Part shown: piece after piece, positions 42,582 through 52,036 of the stretch | Layout: each line of letters begins with the position of its first letter | Position numbering within the stretch: position 1 is the first letter of the stretch | Assembly (NCBI GenBank): GCA_036941025.1 | Contig: JAYMNP010000001.1 | Location: 2,750,501 to 2,814,500, forward strand | Length of the DNA: 64,000 nt | Source of the DNA: Lachnospiraceae bacterium JLR.KK002 | GTDB taxonomy: Bacteria > Bacillota > Clostridia > Lachnospirales > Lachnospiraceae | Direction: 5' to 3' | Notes under the pieces: generated by a model | What the model saw: the letters and a program-made list of their open reading frames with translations, nothing else | What the model was told of the DNA's origin: nothing | Database searches by the model: none | Program-made: the position numbers and the translations under genes

Positions 42582-44327
42582 CTATTCCACATCCAGCAAC
42601 GCCGCCAGATCCTCCTCTCCGGTACGGATTTTTACCACCTTTGCCACATCATATACAAAAATCTTGCCATCACCGATATGGCCTGTGTAAAGGGTTTTTC
42701 TGGCCGCTTCAATTACTTTTTCCACCGGAATATTTCCGCCGATAATTTCAAGTTTCACTTTGGGCAGCAGAGTCGCGTCCAGTTCCACGCCCCGGTACTT
42801 CTCTCCGGCTCCCCGCTGGATGCCGCAGCCCATCACCTGTGTTACGGTCATGCCGGTAACTCCCAGCTCATTCATGGCTTTTCTCAGTTTGTCATACCTG
42901 GACAGTTTTGCCACAATGGATACCTTGTACATACCGGTGACCTCTCTGGGTGGAGCCACCACCTTTACCGCCGCATCCCGCTGGGCAGGAGAGGCATTTT
43001 CATATTCTGAAATGCCCAAATCCGTATTTTCGTTGATATCCATGGTCATGGTATTGGAAATATCCATAATGCTGAATCCGGAATATGCGGAAGCAATTCC
43101 ATGTTCCGTGGCGTCCAGACCCACAATCTCCTCTTCTTCCGTTACCCGCAGGCCGATGGTCCCTCTGATAGCCAGAAATGCAATGGTAATGGTTACCACC
43201 GTCCAGGCGGCCACAGATACAACTCCCAGAAGCTGAAGGCCGAGCTGATGGAATCCGCCTCCGTAAAACAGTCCGTCAATTTCGCTTCCGGGTGCGGAGG
43301 AGGTGGCAAACAGCCCTACTGCCACAGTTCCCCAGATTCCATTCAGACAATGGACTGCCACAGCCCCCACCGGATCGTCTATGTGCAGTTTGTAATCCAG
43401 CAGCCATACGCCGAATACCACCAGAAGGCCGGATACCAGGCCGACTGCAATGGCACCGAAGGCGTCTGTCACATCACAGGGGGCGGTGATTCCCACCAGG
43501 CCTGCCAGAGAGGCGTTCAGACACATGGACACGTCAGGTTTGCCGAATTTTATCCAGGTAAACACCATACATACCACCGTTGCCACTGCCGGTGCAATGG
43601 TAGTGGTCAGAAAAATGGAGCCGAGCTGAGGGATACTGGTTGCGGCCGCACCGTTAAATCCGTACCATCCGAACCAGAGAATGAAACAGCCCAGACAGCC
43701 CAGTGGCAGATTATGCCCCGGAAATGCATTCACTTTATTGATTTTCCCATCTTTATCCCGTGAAAACTTACCGATTCGGGGCCCCAGAATCCCGGCTCCA
43801 ATCAGAGCGGAAATTCCGCCCACCATATGGATGGCGCAGGAGCCTGCAAAATCATGAAATCCCATCTGAGCCAGCCAGCCGCCGCCCCAGATCCAGTGAG
43901 CCTCGATGGGGTAAATCAGAGCGGAAATCACACCGGAATATATACAGTAGGATAAAAATTTTGTCCGTTCTGCCATGGCGCCGGACACAATGGTGGCTGT
44001 AGTGGCGCAGAATACCAGATTGAACACAAAATTTGAAAAATCAAAATCCTGATAAGATGAAAAAATATCAAATCCCGGTTTTCCGATAAATCCCAGCAGA
44101 TCTTCTCCCAGCAGCAGAGAAAATCCGATAAGAATAAACATTACCGTTCCGATACAGAAGTCCATCAGGTTCTTCATCAGAATGTTGCCGCTGTTTTTCG
44201 CCCTGGTAAAACCTGCTTCCACCATGGCAAATCCTGCCTGCATCCAGAATACCAGCGCGGCCCCGATTAAAAACCAGATGCCAAAGGTATGCTCGCTTAC
44301 CAGGCTTACAATTGTCTGTTCTGTCAT
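42582..44327 (-). CDS. amt: Ammonium transporter fused to a C-terminal P-II domain
   Basis: 581 aa from the ATG at 44327 (GGGAGG upstream). Residues 1-410 form the 11-helix Amt channel (LIGAALVFWMQAGFAMVEAG, FDFSNFVFNLVFCATTATIV, LAQMGFHDFAGSCAIHMVGG). Residues about 470-581 are a GlnB/GlnK domain (MYKVSIVAKLSRYDKLRKAM, TVTQVMGCGIQRGAGEKYRG, LLPKVKLEIIGGNIPVEKVI, GHIGDGKIFVYDV). The usual T-loop uridylylation Tyr (as in RGAEYMVD) is Leu here (RGVELDAT). Ammonium uptake would be gated in cis by the attached sensor. A terminator-like hairpin lies in its leader. Confidence 0.96.
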   Translation of the reverse strand: MTEQTIVSLVSEHTFGIWFLIGAALVFWMQAGFAMVEAGFTRAKNSGNILMKNLMDFCIGTVMFILIGFSLLLGEDLLGFIGKPGFDIFSSYQDFDFSNFVFNLVFCATTATIVSGAMAERTKFLSYCIYSGVISALIYPIEAHWIWGGGWLAQMGFHDFAGSCAIHMVGGISALIGAGILGPRIGKFSRDKDGKINKVNAFPGHNLPLGCLGCFILWFGWYGFNGAAATSIPQLGSIFLTTTIAPAVATVVCMVFTWIKFGKPDVSMCLNASLAGLVGITAPCDVTDAFGAIAVGLVSGLLVVFGVWLLDYKLHIDDPVGAVAVHCLNGIWGTVAVGLFATSSAPGSEIDGLFYGGGFHQLGLQLLGVVSVAAWTVVTITIAFLAIRGTIGLRVTEEEEIVGLDATEHGIASAYSGFSIMDISNTMTMDINENTDLGISEYENASPAQRDAAVKVVAPPREVTGMYKVSIVAKLSRYDKLRKAMNELGVTGMTVTQVMGCGIQRGAGEKYRGVELDATLLPKVKLEIIGGNIPVEKVIEAARKTLYTGHIGDGKIFVYDVAKVVKIRTGEEDLAALLDVE

Positions 44328-44340
44328 AATAATTCCTCCC

Positions 44341-44370
44341 TTTTGCGCACAGGTGCGCATAATTGTTTAT
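44341..44370. repeat. Possible remnant of the three-hairpin repeat in the amt leader
   Basis: TGCGCA-CAGG-TGCGCA is a perfect hairpin, and GTGCGCATAATTGTTTAT matches the end of hairpin II in the other copies (GTGCGCATAATTATTTTAT at 62263). It lies a few bases before the amt ribosome site, so it would affect the mRNA leader. Confidence 0.45.
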
Positions 44371-44375
44371 AAAAT

Positions 44376-44432
44376 AAAAAACGGTGCTTTTCCGTCGTCC
44401 ACAGCGTCGTGGCTCCACAAAAGTACCGTTTT
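44376..44432 (-). terminator. Terminator-like attenuator in the amt leader
   Basis: On the minus strand AAAACGGT-A-CTTTT pairs with AAAAG-C-ACCGTTTTTT, enclosing CCAC-GACGCT-GTGG. The strand is followed by a T-run. A TATAAT at 44557-44552 would start a leader of about 220 nt containing it. There is no gene between this promoter and amt, so the hairpin probably attenuates amt. The factor that would relieve it is unknown. Confidence 0.65.
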
Positions 44433-44589
44433 CATGCAGTTTTCTGTTCACAGATTATTCATTTTAGATTCAAAAAAGTTTCATTTCATCAACACGGAAA
44501 CTTCATTTCTTCCACATATAATAAAACCATAACAAAAGAAAGTCTCAGGTAATTATACATTAAATTACTTTTTCGAATAAACTTTTTCA

Positions 44590-44623
44590 TAATAAATGCC
44601 AGGCGACGACAGTTGCCTGGCAT
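44590..44623 (-). terminator. Probable terminator after glnN
   Basis: On the minus strand ATGCCAGGC and GCCTGGCAT form a perfect 9-bp stem followed by TTATTATG, about 80 bp after the glnN stop. Confidence 0.55.
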
Positions 44624-44703
44624 CCTCCCTTTTCAGGGAATGCGCCAGGTGTACGGAGCCCTTTTAAGGCCGCCGCACACAGGCCGTTTCTCTTATTTAT
44701 ATA

Positions 44704-46818
44704 CTATACTTCAAAAATCAGATCTCCGTAGGACGGCATGGGCCACATATCCTTATCTACAATCATTTCCAGTTTATCCACCGGCGTACGCAGTGCGTCC
44801 ATGGCTGTTTTTACCTGGTCACGATAACAGATGGCCTGATCTCTGCCTTCGCTCATGGCGGAAGCCCGGTCTGCAATTTCCGTCAGATTCTTCAGGGCAT
44901 TTTTCGCTTCTGCCAGGAGCGCGGACACTTCTTTCAGCAAATCTGTCTGGACACTGATATCCGCGTCGCATGCGGCTTTCACAGCATTGATGGAGGATGC
45001 AAGGGCTGTGGTATACTTAATTACCGCCGGGATAATCTGTTTTCCTGCCATATCAATCATGGCGCGGGCTTCAATGTTCAGCGCCTTTGCATAGCTTTCA
45101 TAGAGAATCTCGCTTCTGGATACCAGTTCAGCTCTGGTAAATACGTTAAATTTTTCAAACAATGCTACGGCTTTGTCCGTAATCAGCGCCGGAACTGCAT
45201 CCACCATATTGGTGATATTGGGAAGTCCCCGGCGTTCGGCTTCTTCCACCCATTCCGGTGAATAACCGTTCCCGTTAAATACAATATCCTGATGGGCTGT
45301 GGCCTGCTCTTTAATCAGGTTATGCACTGCCATCTCGAAATCATCTGCTTTTTCCAGTACGTCGCAGGCATCGGAAAAGGCTTCTGCCACAATGGTATTC
45401 AGCACCACATTAGGAGCTGCAATGGAATCATTGGAACCCACCATACGGAACTCGAATTTATTGCCGGTAAAGGCAAAGGGTGAGGTACGGTTCCGGTCAG
45501 TGGCGTCTTTCATAAAATCGGGCAAGGTCTTCACACCTGTCTGAAGCACTTCCCCTTTCAGGCTTCTGGTAGCCTCTCCGGTGCTGATTAACTGGGTCAG
45601 CACATCCTGAAGCTGTTCTCCCAGGAAAATGGAAATGATAGCGGGCGGCGCCTCATTGGCTCCCAGCCTGTGGTCATTTCCGGCGTCTGCGGCAGATTCC
45701 CGGAGTAAATCCGCATGTTTGTGCACTGCTTTCAGAATACAGGTCAGCACCAGCAGGAACTGGATATTGTCATGGGGAGTCTTGCCCGGATCCAGAAGAT
45801 TGATTCCGTCATCGGTGGTGATGGACCAGTTGTTATGTTTTCCGGAACCGTTCACCCCTGCAAAGGGTTTTTCATGAAGCAGACACATCATACCGTGGCG
45901 GCCGGCTACTTTCTTCAGTGTTTCCATCACAAGCTGGTTATTGTCCACAGCCACGTTGGCTTCCGCATAGATGGGCGCCAGCTCGTGCTGGGCCGGAGCC
46001 ACTTCGTTGTGCTGGGTTTTGGCGGTAACCCCCAGTTTCCACAGCTCTTTATTCACATCCCGCATATAGGCCGCAATCCGCTCCCGGATAGCTCCGAAAT
46101 AATGGTCATCCATTTCCTGGCCTTTGGGAGGCATGGCGCCGAATAAGGTACGTCCGGTGAAAATCAAATCTTTCCGTTTCAGATATTTCTCCCGGTCCAC
46201 CAGGAAATATTCCTGCTCCGGCCCTACGGACGGGGTCACTTTTTTGGATGTGGTATTTCCAAATAATTTCAGCAGACGCATGGACTGGATGTTAATGGCT
46301 TCCATGGAGCGCAGCAACGGAGTCTTCTGATCCAGGGCTTCTCCCGTATAGGAACAGAATGCAGTGGGAATACAGAGGGTGGCTCCTGCCGCGTCCTGCC
46401 TTACAAAGGCCGGGGAAGTGCAGTCCCAGGCAGTATAGCCTCTGGCCTCAAAGGTAGCCCGCAGTCCTCCCGATGGAAATGAGGAGGCGTCCGGCTCTCC
46501 CTTAATCAGCTCTTTTCCGGAAAAGCTCATCAGTACCTTTCCGTTCGCCATGGGAGCTGTGATAAAGGAATCATGCTTTTCCGCTGTCACTCCGGTCAGA
46601 GGCTGGAACCAGTGGGTATAATGGGTAGCACCTTTTTCAATGGCCCATTCCTTCATCTCATGGGCAACCACGTCCGCAGTCTCCAGATCCAGCTCCCTGC
46701 CTTCGCTGATTACGTCCATCAGCCGTTTGTAAACTTTTTTGGGGAGACGTTCCTGCATAACTGCATCGTTAAATACGTTTTCCCCAAAAATTTCTGATAC
46801 GTTGTAATATTCGCTCAT
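44704..46818 (-). CDS. glnN: Glutamine synthetase type III
   Basis: 704 aa, the length of GSIII (GSI is about 440-470). Start at 46818 follows GGAAGAGAG. The motifs [60 protein letters not shown] and [20 protein letters not shown] are diagnostic for GlnN. It fixes ammonium into glutamine, directly downstream in function of the adjacent ammonium transporter. A strong hairpin with a T-run ends about 20 bases before the start codon. Confidence 0.97.
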   Translation of the reverse strand: MSEYYNVSEIFGENVFNDAVMQERLPKKVYKRLMDVISEGRELDLETADVVAHEMKEWAIEKGATHYTHWFQPLTGVTAEKHDSFITAPMANGKVLMSFSGKELIKGEPDASSFPSGGLRATFEARGYTAWDCTSPAFVRQDAAGATLCIPTAFCSYTGEALDQKTPLLRSMEAINIQSMRLLKLFGNTTSKKVTPSVGPEQEYFLVDREKYLKRKDLIFTGRTLFGAMPPKGQEMDDHYFGAIRERIAAYMRDVNKELWKLGVTAKTQHNEVAPAQHELAPIYAEANVAVDNNQLVMETLKKVAGRHGMMCLLHEKPFAGVNGSGKHNNWSITTDDGINLLDPGKTPHDNIQFLLVLTCILKAVHKHADLLRESAADAGNDHRLGANEAPPAIISIFLGEQLQDVLTQLISTGEATRSLKGEVLQTGVKTLPDFMKDATDRNRTSPFAFTGNKFEFRMVGSNDSIAAPNVVLNTIVAEAFSDACDVLEKADDFEMAVHNLIKEQATAHQDIVFNGNGYSPEWVEEAERRGLPNITNMVDAVPALITDKAVALFEKFNVFTRAELVSRSEILYESYAKALNIEARAMIDMAGKQIIPAVIKYTTALASSINAVKAACDADISVQTDLLKEVSALLAEAKNALKNLTEIADRASAMSEGRDQAICYRDQVKTAMDALRTPVDKLEMIVDKDMWPMPSYGDLIFEV

Positions 46819-46834
46819 ACACTCTCTTCCTTTC

Positions 46835-46871
46835 CAAAAAAAGGGCATTCCACCTCTGCTGGAACGCCCTT
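46835..46871 (-). terminator. Terminator hairpin abutting the glnN ribosome site
   Basis: On the minus strand AGGGCGTTCCA and TGGAATGCCCT form a stem with one G-T pair, loop GCAGAGG, then TTTTTTT. It could end fba transcription, but a weak promoter (TTGCTT-17-TATCGT, about 46890-46930) lies between fba and the hairpin, which would make it a glnN attenuator. Confidence 0.7.
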
Positions 46872-47045
46872 GTTCTATCGTTTGTTTTCTGTCTGGTAAT
46901 ACGATACTCTACTTTTCAGAAAAAAGCAATAGAAATTTTAGAAAAATTTTATTTTTTGCTATTTCAGATAAATTTATTCTTTTTCTTTCTTTTTTTTATG
47001 GAATATAGACAATGTCCTTCTGTCCGACTGTGAAATATGCTTTCT

Positions 47046-47909
47046 TTATGCCTTTCCAACAGAGCCGAATAATTCCATTTTCTCTTTTACGGTAGCTTTG
47101 ATGGCGTCTGTGCCGGGTGCCAGCAGCTTTCTGGGGTCAAAGCCTTTGCCCTGCTGATCTTTGCCTGCTTCAATGTATTCTCTGGTTGCTGCTGCAAAGG
47201 ACAACTGACATTCTGTATTTACATTGATCTTTGCAACGCCCAGGGAAATTGCCTTCTTAATCATATCTTCCGGAATGCCTGTACCACCGTGAAGTACCAG
47301 AGGCATATCGCCTGTCTGCTGCTGAATGGCATCCAGAGTCTCAAAGCTCAGTCCTGCCCAGTTATCCGGATATTTTCCGTGGATATTGCCGATGCCTGCT
47401 GCCAGCATGTCAACGCCCAGATCTGCAATTGCCTTACATTCATCCGGGTCCGCACATTCTCCTGCTCCCACAACGCCGTCTTCCTCGCCGCCGATAGCGC
47501 CTACTTCTGCTTCAATGGACATTCCTTTATCATGGGCAAGCTTTACCAGCTCTTTTGTCTTCTCCACATTTTCCTCGATGGGATAATGGGAACCGTCAAA
47601 CATAATAGAAGAAAATCCTGCTTCAATACATTTCATACATCCGTCATAGCTGCCATGATCCAGATGAAGTGCAACAGGAACTGTAATCTTCAGTTCTTCC
47701 AGCATTCCGTTTACCATTCCAACTACTGTTTTGAATCCTGTCATATACTTTCCCGCGCCTTCGGATACACCCAGAATAACCGGGGATTTTAATTCCTCTG
47801 CAGTCAGTAAGACAGCCTTCGTCCACTCCAGATTGTTGATGTTAAAGTGCCCCACTGCGTAGTGTCCTGCTTTTGCTTTCTGTAACATTTCTTTTGCAGA
47901 TACTAACAT
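47046..47909 (-). CDS. fba: Class II fructose-bisphosphate aldolase
   Basis: 287 aa. Zinc ligands and catalytic motifs VALHLDHGSYDGCMKCIEAG, SIEAEVGAIGGEEDG, MPLVLHGGTGIPEDMIKKAI and VAKINVNTECQLSF. It cleaves fructose-1,6-bisphosphate in glycolysis; the tagatose-bisphosphate/KbaY-type cannot be fully excluded. GGAGG precedes the ATG; a TATAAT (48011-48006) lies about 100 bp upstream, suggesting its own promoter. Confidence 0.95.
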   Translation of the reverse strand: MLVSAKEMLQKAKAGHYAVGHFNINNLEWTKAVLLTAEELKSPVILGVSEGAGKYMTGFKTVVGMVNGMLEELKITVPVALHLDHGSYDGCMKCIEAGFSSIMFDGSHYPIEENVEKTKELVKLAHDKGMSIEAEVGAIGGEEDGVVGAGECADPDECKAIADLGVDMLAAGIGNIHGKYPDNWAGLSFETLDAIQQQTGDMPLVLHGGTGIPEDMIKKAISLGVAKINVNTECQLSFAAATREYIEAGKDQQGKGFDPRKLLAPGTDAIKATVKEKMELFGSVGKA

Positions 47910-48038
47910 TTCTCTTCCTCCATTTCTGCCCCCTGTCCATGACAGGGAACGCTCCTGAATTTCAAATCTTTCGGCAAACTGTTGGGAACAGTTCTGTCCT
48001 TAGCTATTATATCCTACTTTTTCCAAAAAGAAAAGATA

Positions 48039-48947
48039 TTATCCTGATAATTCTTTCCTTTTTATCATAATCTGAACAGCCTGTTTCACATTCTGAATTT
48101 CCACCTCCCTGTGGGCCCCTCCGAACTCTCCGTCCAGAGTCCAGGGAATTTCCTCCAGGGACTTCAGGGCAATCCGGTCTGTTTTAAAGGTATATATCAA
48201 ATCCGTATCGTCAATGAGATTGGTCAGGCTTCCGATAATTTCATTCAGCTCTATGGGATTTCTGGGCATACGGATTAAAGTGACCTCAAAAAGGCCGTCG
48301 TCCAGCTCCACATGTTTCCCGGTAATATTTTTGAATCCTCCGGCGGAGGTGGAATTGGTTACCATCCCGTAGATAAATTCGTCTTCAAAGGTCTGGCCCT
48401 CACAGGTGACCTGGAGATGGTAAGACTGGATACCGGGAATCCGTTTTACCCCTTCCAGCAGGTAGGCCAGATGGCCGATTCTGTTTTTCAGCTCCTGGCT
48501 TGTGGCATAGGACACATCCGTAAACAGGCCGAAAGCCGCAATATAGACGAAATAATCTCCGTTAAAGCTGCCGATGTCACAGCCAAAGGGTTCTCCCTCC
48601 ACTGCTATCCTTGCGGCCTGCTCCATACTTTTGGGAATATCCAGGGAATTGGCAAAATCGTTGGTGCTGCCTGCGGGAATATATCCGATGGGTACTTTTT
48701 TCTCCCGTTTCATCATTCCAGTTACGGTTTCGTCCAGGGTACCGTCCCCGCCGCTGCAAACTACCAGGGCGTAAACGTCTTCCGCCTGCTCCACCAGCTC
48801 CATGGCGTCCTGAGGCTTCTGGGTGGGATAAATAGTCACTTCATATCCGCTCTTTACAAACTGGTCTGTGATTTCCGATAATTTATGCTTAATCTGCCCT
48901 TTTCCGGAAAAAGGGTTATATACAAACAGCAGTTTTTTTCTTTTCAT
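48039..48947 (-). CDS. YegS/BmrU-type lipid kinase
   Basis: 302 aa. The diacylglycerol-kinase catalytic domain begins KKLLFVYNPFSGKGQIKHKL, with VVCSGGDGTLDETVTGMMKR and IGYIPAGSTNDFANSLDIPK, then the C-terminal beta domain (GMVTNSTSAGGFKNITGKHV, VELDDGLFEVTLIR). It phosphorylates diacylglycerol or a related lipid. GGGAGG precedes the ATG, 13 bp after the Crh-like gene. Confidence 0.93.
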   Translation of the reverse strand: MKRKKLLFVYNPFSGKGQIKHKLSEITDQFVKSGYEVTIYPTQKPQDAMELVEQAEDVYALVVCSGGDGTLDETVTGMMKREKKVPIGYIPAGSTNDFANSLDIPKSMEQAARIAVEGEPFGCDIGSFNGDYFVYIAAFGLFTDVSYATSQELKNRIGHLAYLLEGVKRIPGIQSYHLQVTCEGQTFEDEFIYGMVTNSTSAGGFKNITGKHVELDDGLFEVTLIRMPRNPIELNEIIGSLTNLIDDTDLIYTFKTDRIALKSLEEIPWTLDGEFGGAHREVEIQNVKQAVQIMIKRKELSG

Positions 48948-48960
48948 CGGAGCGCCTCCC

Positions 48961-49212
48961 TTAATCTTTCAGAAACTGCCGGACAGACTCCATGGCGTCT
49001 GCTTCCCGTTCTCCGTCTGTTGTCACCGTAATTTCCTCTCCTTCCGGAAGCCCCAGACTCATCATCCCCATCAGACTTCTGGCATTGATACGCTTTCCGT
49101 CTTTTTCCAGATAAACACTGCACGAATAGTAATTGGCCACCTGCACCAGTTCTGCCAGTATACGTGCATCCGCCCCATTTTTGATTCTTATTTTCATGGT
49201 TTCCCGCAGCAT
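48961..49212 (-). CDS. Crh-like HPr paralogue lacking the phospho-histidine
   Basis: 83 aa from the ATG at 49212, which has GGAGG at the proper distance. The fold follows HPr (IKNGADARILAELVQVANYY; RINARSLMGMMSLGLPEGEE), but the active-site GLHARP is GADARI, with Asp in place of His15. The regulatory Ser46 region (RSLMGMMSLG) is kept. That is the pattern of Crh, which is phosphorylated only by HPr kinase and acts in catabolite repression. Location after whiA, near rapZ and hprK, matches the B. subtilis crh neighbourhood. Confidence 0.88.
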   Translation of the reverse strand: MLRETMKIRIKNGADARILAELVQVANYYSCSVYLEKDGKRINARSLMGMMSLGLPEGEEITVTTDGEREADAMESVRQFLKD

Positions 49213-49229
49213 AGGCCTTCCTCCTTACT

Positions 49230-50210
49230 TTACGCAGGCGATTTTCCGCCCTGCATATTCTCACAATCTGTCTGTCTGTATTCTTCCGCCAGTTCGCATA
49301 ATCTGCGAAGTCTGTGGTTCACCCCTGATTTTCCCACCGGCGGCTCCAGAAAAATTCCAAGTTCTTTTAAGGGAGCCTGGGGATACTGCAGGCGAATCAG
49401 AGCCACTTCTCTTAAATTATCCGGCAGACTGTCCAGCCCTCTGGTATGCTTTATATAATTAATGTCCTCCACCTGGCGTACTGCCGCGCTGACCGTTTTA
49501 TTGATATTGGCCGTCTCGCAGTTCACCTGACGGTTGACGGAATTGCGCATTTCCTTGATAATCCGTACATTTTCCAGATTCATCAGGGCCACATGGGCCT
49601 CCATGATATTCAGCATATCCACAATCTGGGCGCCTTCTTTCAGGTAGACCACATGATTTTTTTTGCGCATGACCACTTTGGCATCCATGTCAAAGCTGTT
49701 GATGATTTCCATTAACTGTCCGGCCTTTTCTTCTCCGGTACAGACAATCTCGAAATGATAGGATTTCTCCGGGTCGCTCATGGAGCCCGCGCTTAAAAAT
49801 GCGCCTCGGATAAAGGCCCGGCGGCAGCAGGATTTCTGTACCAGAATTCCGTGCACCAGTTCTCTGGTACGGATATCCTCATTTTTCTCACTGCGCCATT
49901 TGACCGCCTGCAGTACCCTGCCGACTTTCTCCTGTCCGGACAGGGAAATCACGAAGGTTCTGCTTTTGTGAAGATAAATATTCTGCCGTACCGCAATCCG
50001 ACAGGTGACCTGAAAAGTCTGTTTCATCAGGATAAAGTATTTCCGGGCCAGAGAAAGGTTCTCCGTGTACACTCTGAGAATGCTTTCTTCCTCTGTTTCT
50101 TCCAGCCTTCCCGCAAAGCTCAGAATAGCTGCAATTTCCGCAATCCGGCAATGTCTGCTCTTATGAATCTGGCGTGACAGTTCTTCTTTTACCTGACCGG
50201 AAAAAGACAT
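49230..50210 (-). CDS. whiA: Sporulation-type regulator WhiA
   Basis: 326 aa. N-terminal degenerate LAGLIDADG homing-endonuclease fold (FIRGAFLSAGSMSDPEKSYH) and C-terminal helix-turn-helix with NINKTVSAAVRQVEDINYIK and YPQAPLKELGIFLEPPVGKS. In Firmicutes it influences cell division and carbon flux. GGAGG precedes the ATG. It lies 15 bp after rapZ and 17 bp before the Crh-like gene. The yvcK gene often found between rapZ and whiA is absent. Confidence 0.96.
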   Translation of the reverse strand: MSFSGQVKEELSRQIHKSRHCRIAEIAAILSFAGRLEETEEESILRVYTENLSLARKYFILMKQTFQVTCRIAVRQNIYLHKSRTFVISLSGQEKVGRVLQAVKWRSEKNEDIRTRELVHGILVQKSCCRRAFIRGAFLSAGSMSDPEKSYHFEIVCTGEEKAGQLMEIINSFDMDAKVVMRKKNHVVYLKEGAQIVDMLNIMEAHVALMNLENVRIIKEMRNSVNRQVNCETANINKTVSAAVRQVEDINYIKHTRGLDSLPDNLREVALIRLQYPQAPLKELGIFLEPPVGKSGVNHRLRRLCELAEEYRQTDCENMQGGKSPA

Positions 50211-50225
50211 GTATCTCTCCTCCTG

Positions 50226-51101
50226 CTATTTTCCTCGCTGTCCATCCTTCTGGATGTCCCGGTGTTCAATTTTGATTCCAAAGGATTCCTGGTGCTTCAG
50301 TCTCTCGTACAGTCCGTTGGCAAGGGTCACAGACCGGTGTTTTCCTCCGGTGCAGCCTACGCTGATTACAAGCTGGGTCTTACCCTCGGTGATATAATGG
50401 GGAATCAGAAATCTCACCATGTCTTCCAGTTTATCCAGAAACTTTCCTGCTTCCGGGTACTGCATGACAAATTCCTGAATCTCTCTGGTGTTGCCTGTTT
50501 TGGCCCGCAGCCCTTCCACATAATAGGGATTGGGCAGAAACCGCACGTCAAACACCAGATCCGAATCTGTGGGGATTCCGTATTTGAAGCCAAAGGAAAC
50601 AATCGTCACAAACAGATTCTTATAATCCTGATTCTTCACAAATATTTTTTCCAGCTCTGCTTTCAGCTCTCTGGTGAGCATATTGCTGGTATCCAGAATG
50701 TAATCCGCCTGTTTCCTCAGAAATTCCAGACGCATCCGCTCTTTCTGAATTCCTTTGTCCACCCGCTCCCCTCCTGCCAGAGGATGGGTACGCCGGGTTT
50801 CCTTATAACGCTTCACCAGCACCTGGTCTGTGGAATCCAGATAGAGAATATCAAAAGATGTTCCTGCCTGGCGAAGCCTGTCCAGAACATTCTGCAGTTC
50901 ATCCAGTGACTGGCCGCTGCGGATATCCACCCCCAGGGCCACTTTCTGCAGCTCTGCCCCCGGCACGTCCGCAAGCTCCGCAAATTTCTCAAGAAGGGCA
51001 ATCGGAAGATTATCCACACAAAAATACCCGATATCCTCCATCACTTTCAGAGCCGTACTTTTTCCTGCTCCGGACATCCCTGTCAAAATCACAAATTTCA
51101 C
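50226..51101 (-). CDS. rapZ: RapZ (YvcJ) nucleotide-binding protein
   Basis: 291 aa from a GTG start at 51101 with AGGAGG upstream. Walker A TGMSGAGKSTALKVMEDIGY at the N-terminus, the FGFKYGIPTDSDLVFDVRFL motif, and the C-terminal CTGGKHRSVTLANGLYERL that binds sugar-phosphate ligands in E. coli RapZ. It links amino-sugar level and envelope synthesis, in keeping with murB next door (23 bp). Confidence 0.96.
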   Translation of the reverse strand: MKFVILTGMSGAGKSTALKVMEDIGYFCVDNLPIALLEKFAELADVPGAELQKVALGVDIRSGQSLDELQNVLDRLRQAGTSFDILYLDSTDQVLVKRYKETRRTHPLAGGERVDKGIQKERMRLEFLRKQADYILDTSNMLTRELKAELEKIFVKNQDYKNLFVTIVSFGFKYGIPTDSDLVFDVRFLPNPYYVEGLRAKTGNTREIQEFVMQYPEAGKFLDKLEDMVRFLIPHYITEGKTQLVISVGCTGGKHRSVTLANGLYERLKHQESFGIKIEHRDIQKDGQRGK

Positions 51102-51124
51102 TGCTTATCCTCCTTAATATCCCC

Positions 51125-52036
51125 TTAAAATTCCCCTGTAAACCTGACTTCCGGCTCCAGGCGCACCCCGGTTCTGGCTTCCACCCTGTCCTGTACGTCC
51201 CGGATTAACTGCCGGATATCCCCGGCCGTTGCCTGGCCCCGGTTGATGACAAATCCGCAGTGCTTTTCGGACACCTGGGCGCCGCCCACCTGATAGCCCC
51301 GAAGTCCCGCATCCTGGATGAGTTTTCCTGCAAAATACCCTTCCGGCCGCTTAAAGGTGCTTCCGGCGCTGGGGTATTCCAGAGGCTGTTTTGCGAATCT
51401 CTGTTCCTTCAGTTCCGCCATCCGCTGCCGGATGGCTTCCCCATTCCCTTTCTGAAGTTCCAGCTCTGCCTCCAGTACAATATAGCGGTTTTCCGGAATA
51501 CAGCTATGGCGGTATCCCAAATCCAGTTCTGCCAGGCTTAGTTCTTTTTCCTGCCCTTCCGGAGTGAACACCGTTACTTTTCTCAGTATCTGCTTCATTT
51601 CTCCCCCGTAGGCTCCCGCATTCATAACCACTGCTCCGCCGATACTGCCGGGGATTCCTGAGGCAAACTCCATGCCGGTAAGTTCCTGGCGGGCTGCCTG
51701 CAGGGCCACTGCTGACAGCATCGCCCCTGCTTCTGCCCGAACGACGGTACCCTCCACGGTAATATGTTCCGCCATTTTACCCAGTTCCATCACCAGGCCC
51801 CGGACGCCCTTATCCCCCACCAGCAAATTGCTGCCGTTCCCTTTCACCATCCAGGGAATTTCAAACTCTCTGCACAGTGCAGCCACCGGCTCTATCTGCT
51901 CTCTTCCGGGACGCACATAGTAATCGGCCGGGCCTCCCACGCGAAAGGTAATGTGCCTGCTCATGGGTTCCTGTATGCTGTACTGTTCTTCCCCCAGTAT
52001 CTTCCGTAACTGTTCTGAAAAAATCTCGTTTAACAT
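51125..52036 (-). CDS. murB: UDP-N-acetylenolpyruvoylglucosamine reductase
   Basis: 303 aa. FAD-binding MVKGNGSNLLVGDKGVRGLV, GIPGSIGGAVVMNAGAYGGE, and the catalytic-Ser motif PSAGSTFKRP; the C-terminus keeps KHCGFVINRGQATAGDI. It forms UDP-MurNAc for peptidoglycan. Its ATG follows the aminopeptidase stop with no gap (TAAATG). Confidence 0.97.
   Translation of the reverse strand: MLNEIFSEQLRKILGEEQYSIQEPMSRHITFRVGGPADYYVRPGREQIEPVAALCREFEIPWMVKGNGSNLLVGDKGVRGLVMELGKMAEHITVEGTVVRAEAGAMLSAVALQAARQELTGMEFASGIPGSIGGAVVMNAGAYGGEMKQILRKVTVFTPEGQEKELSLAELDLGYRHSCIPENRYIVLEAELELQKGNGEAIRQRMAELKEQRFAKQPLEYPSAGSTFKRPEGYFAGKLIQDAGLRGYQVGGAQVSEKHCGFVINRGQATAGDIRQLIRDVQDRVEARTGVRLEPEVRFTGEF

Noticed and set aside
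46835..46871. A firm claim of ANTAR control of glnN and amt
   Set aside because: The expected twin hairpins with the A-x-x-G-x-x six-base loops are not clearly present, and no ANTAR protein is encoded in the window.
51013..51021. Single DnaA-box matches in coding DNA (for example TTATCCACA in rapZ and in trxB)
   Set aside because: Isolated matches are expected by chance in 64 kb; only the five-box cluster at 29.2 kb is notable.
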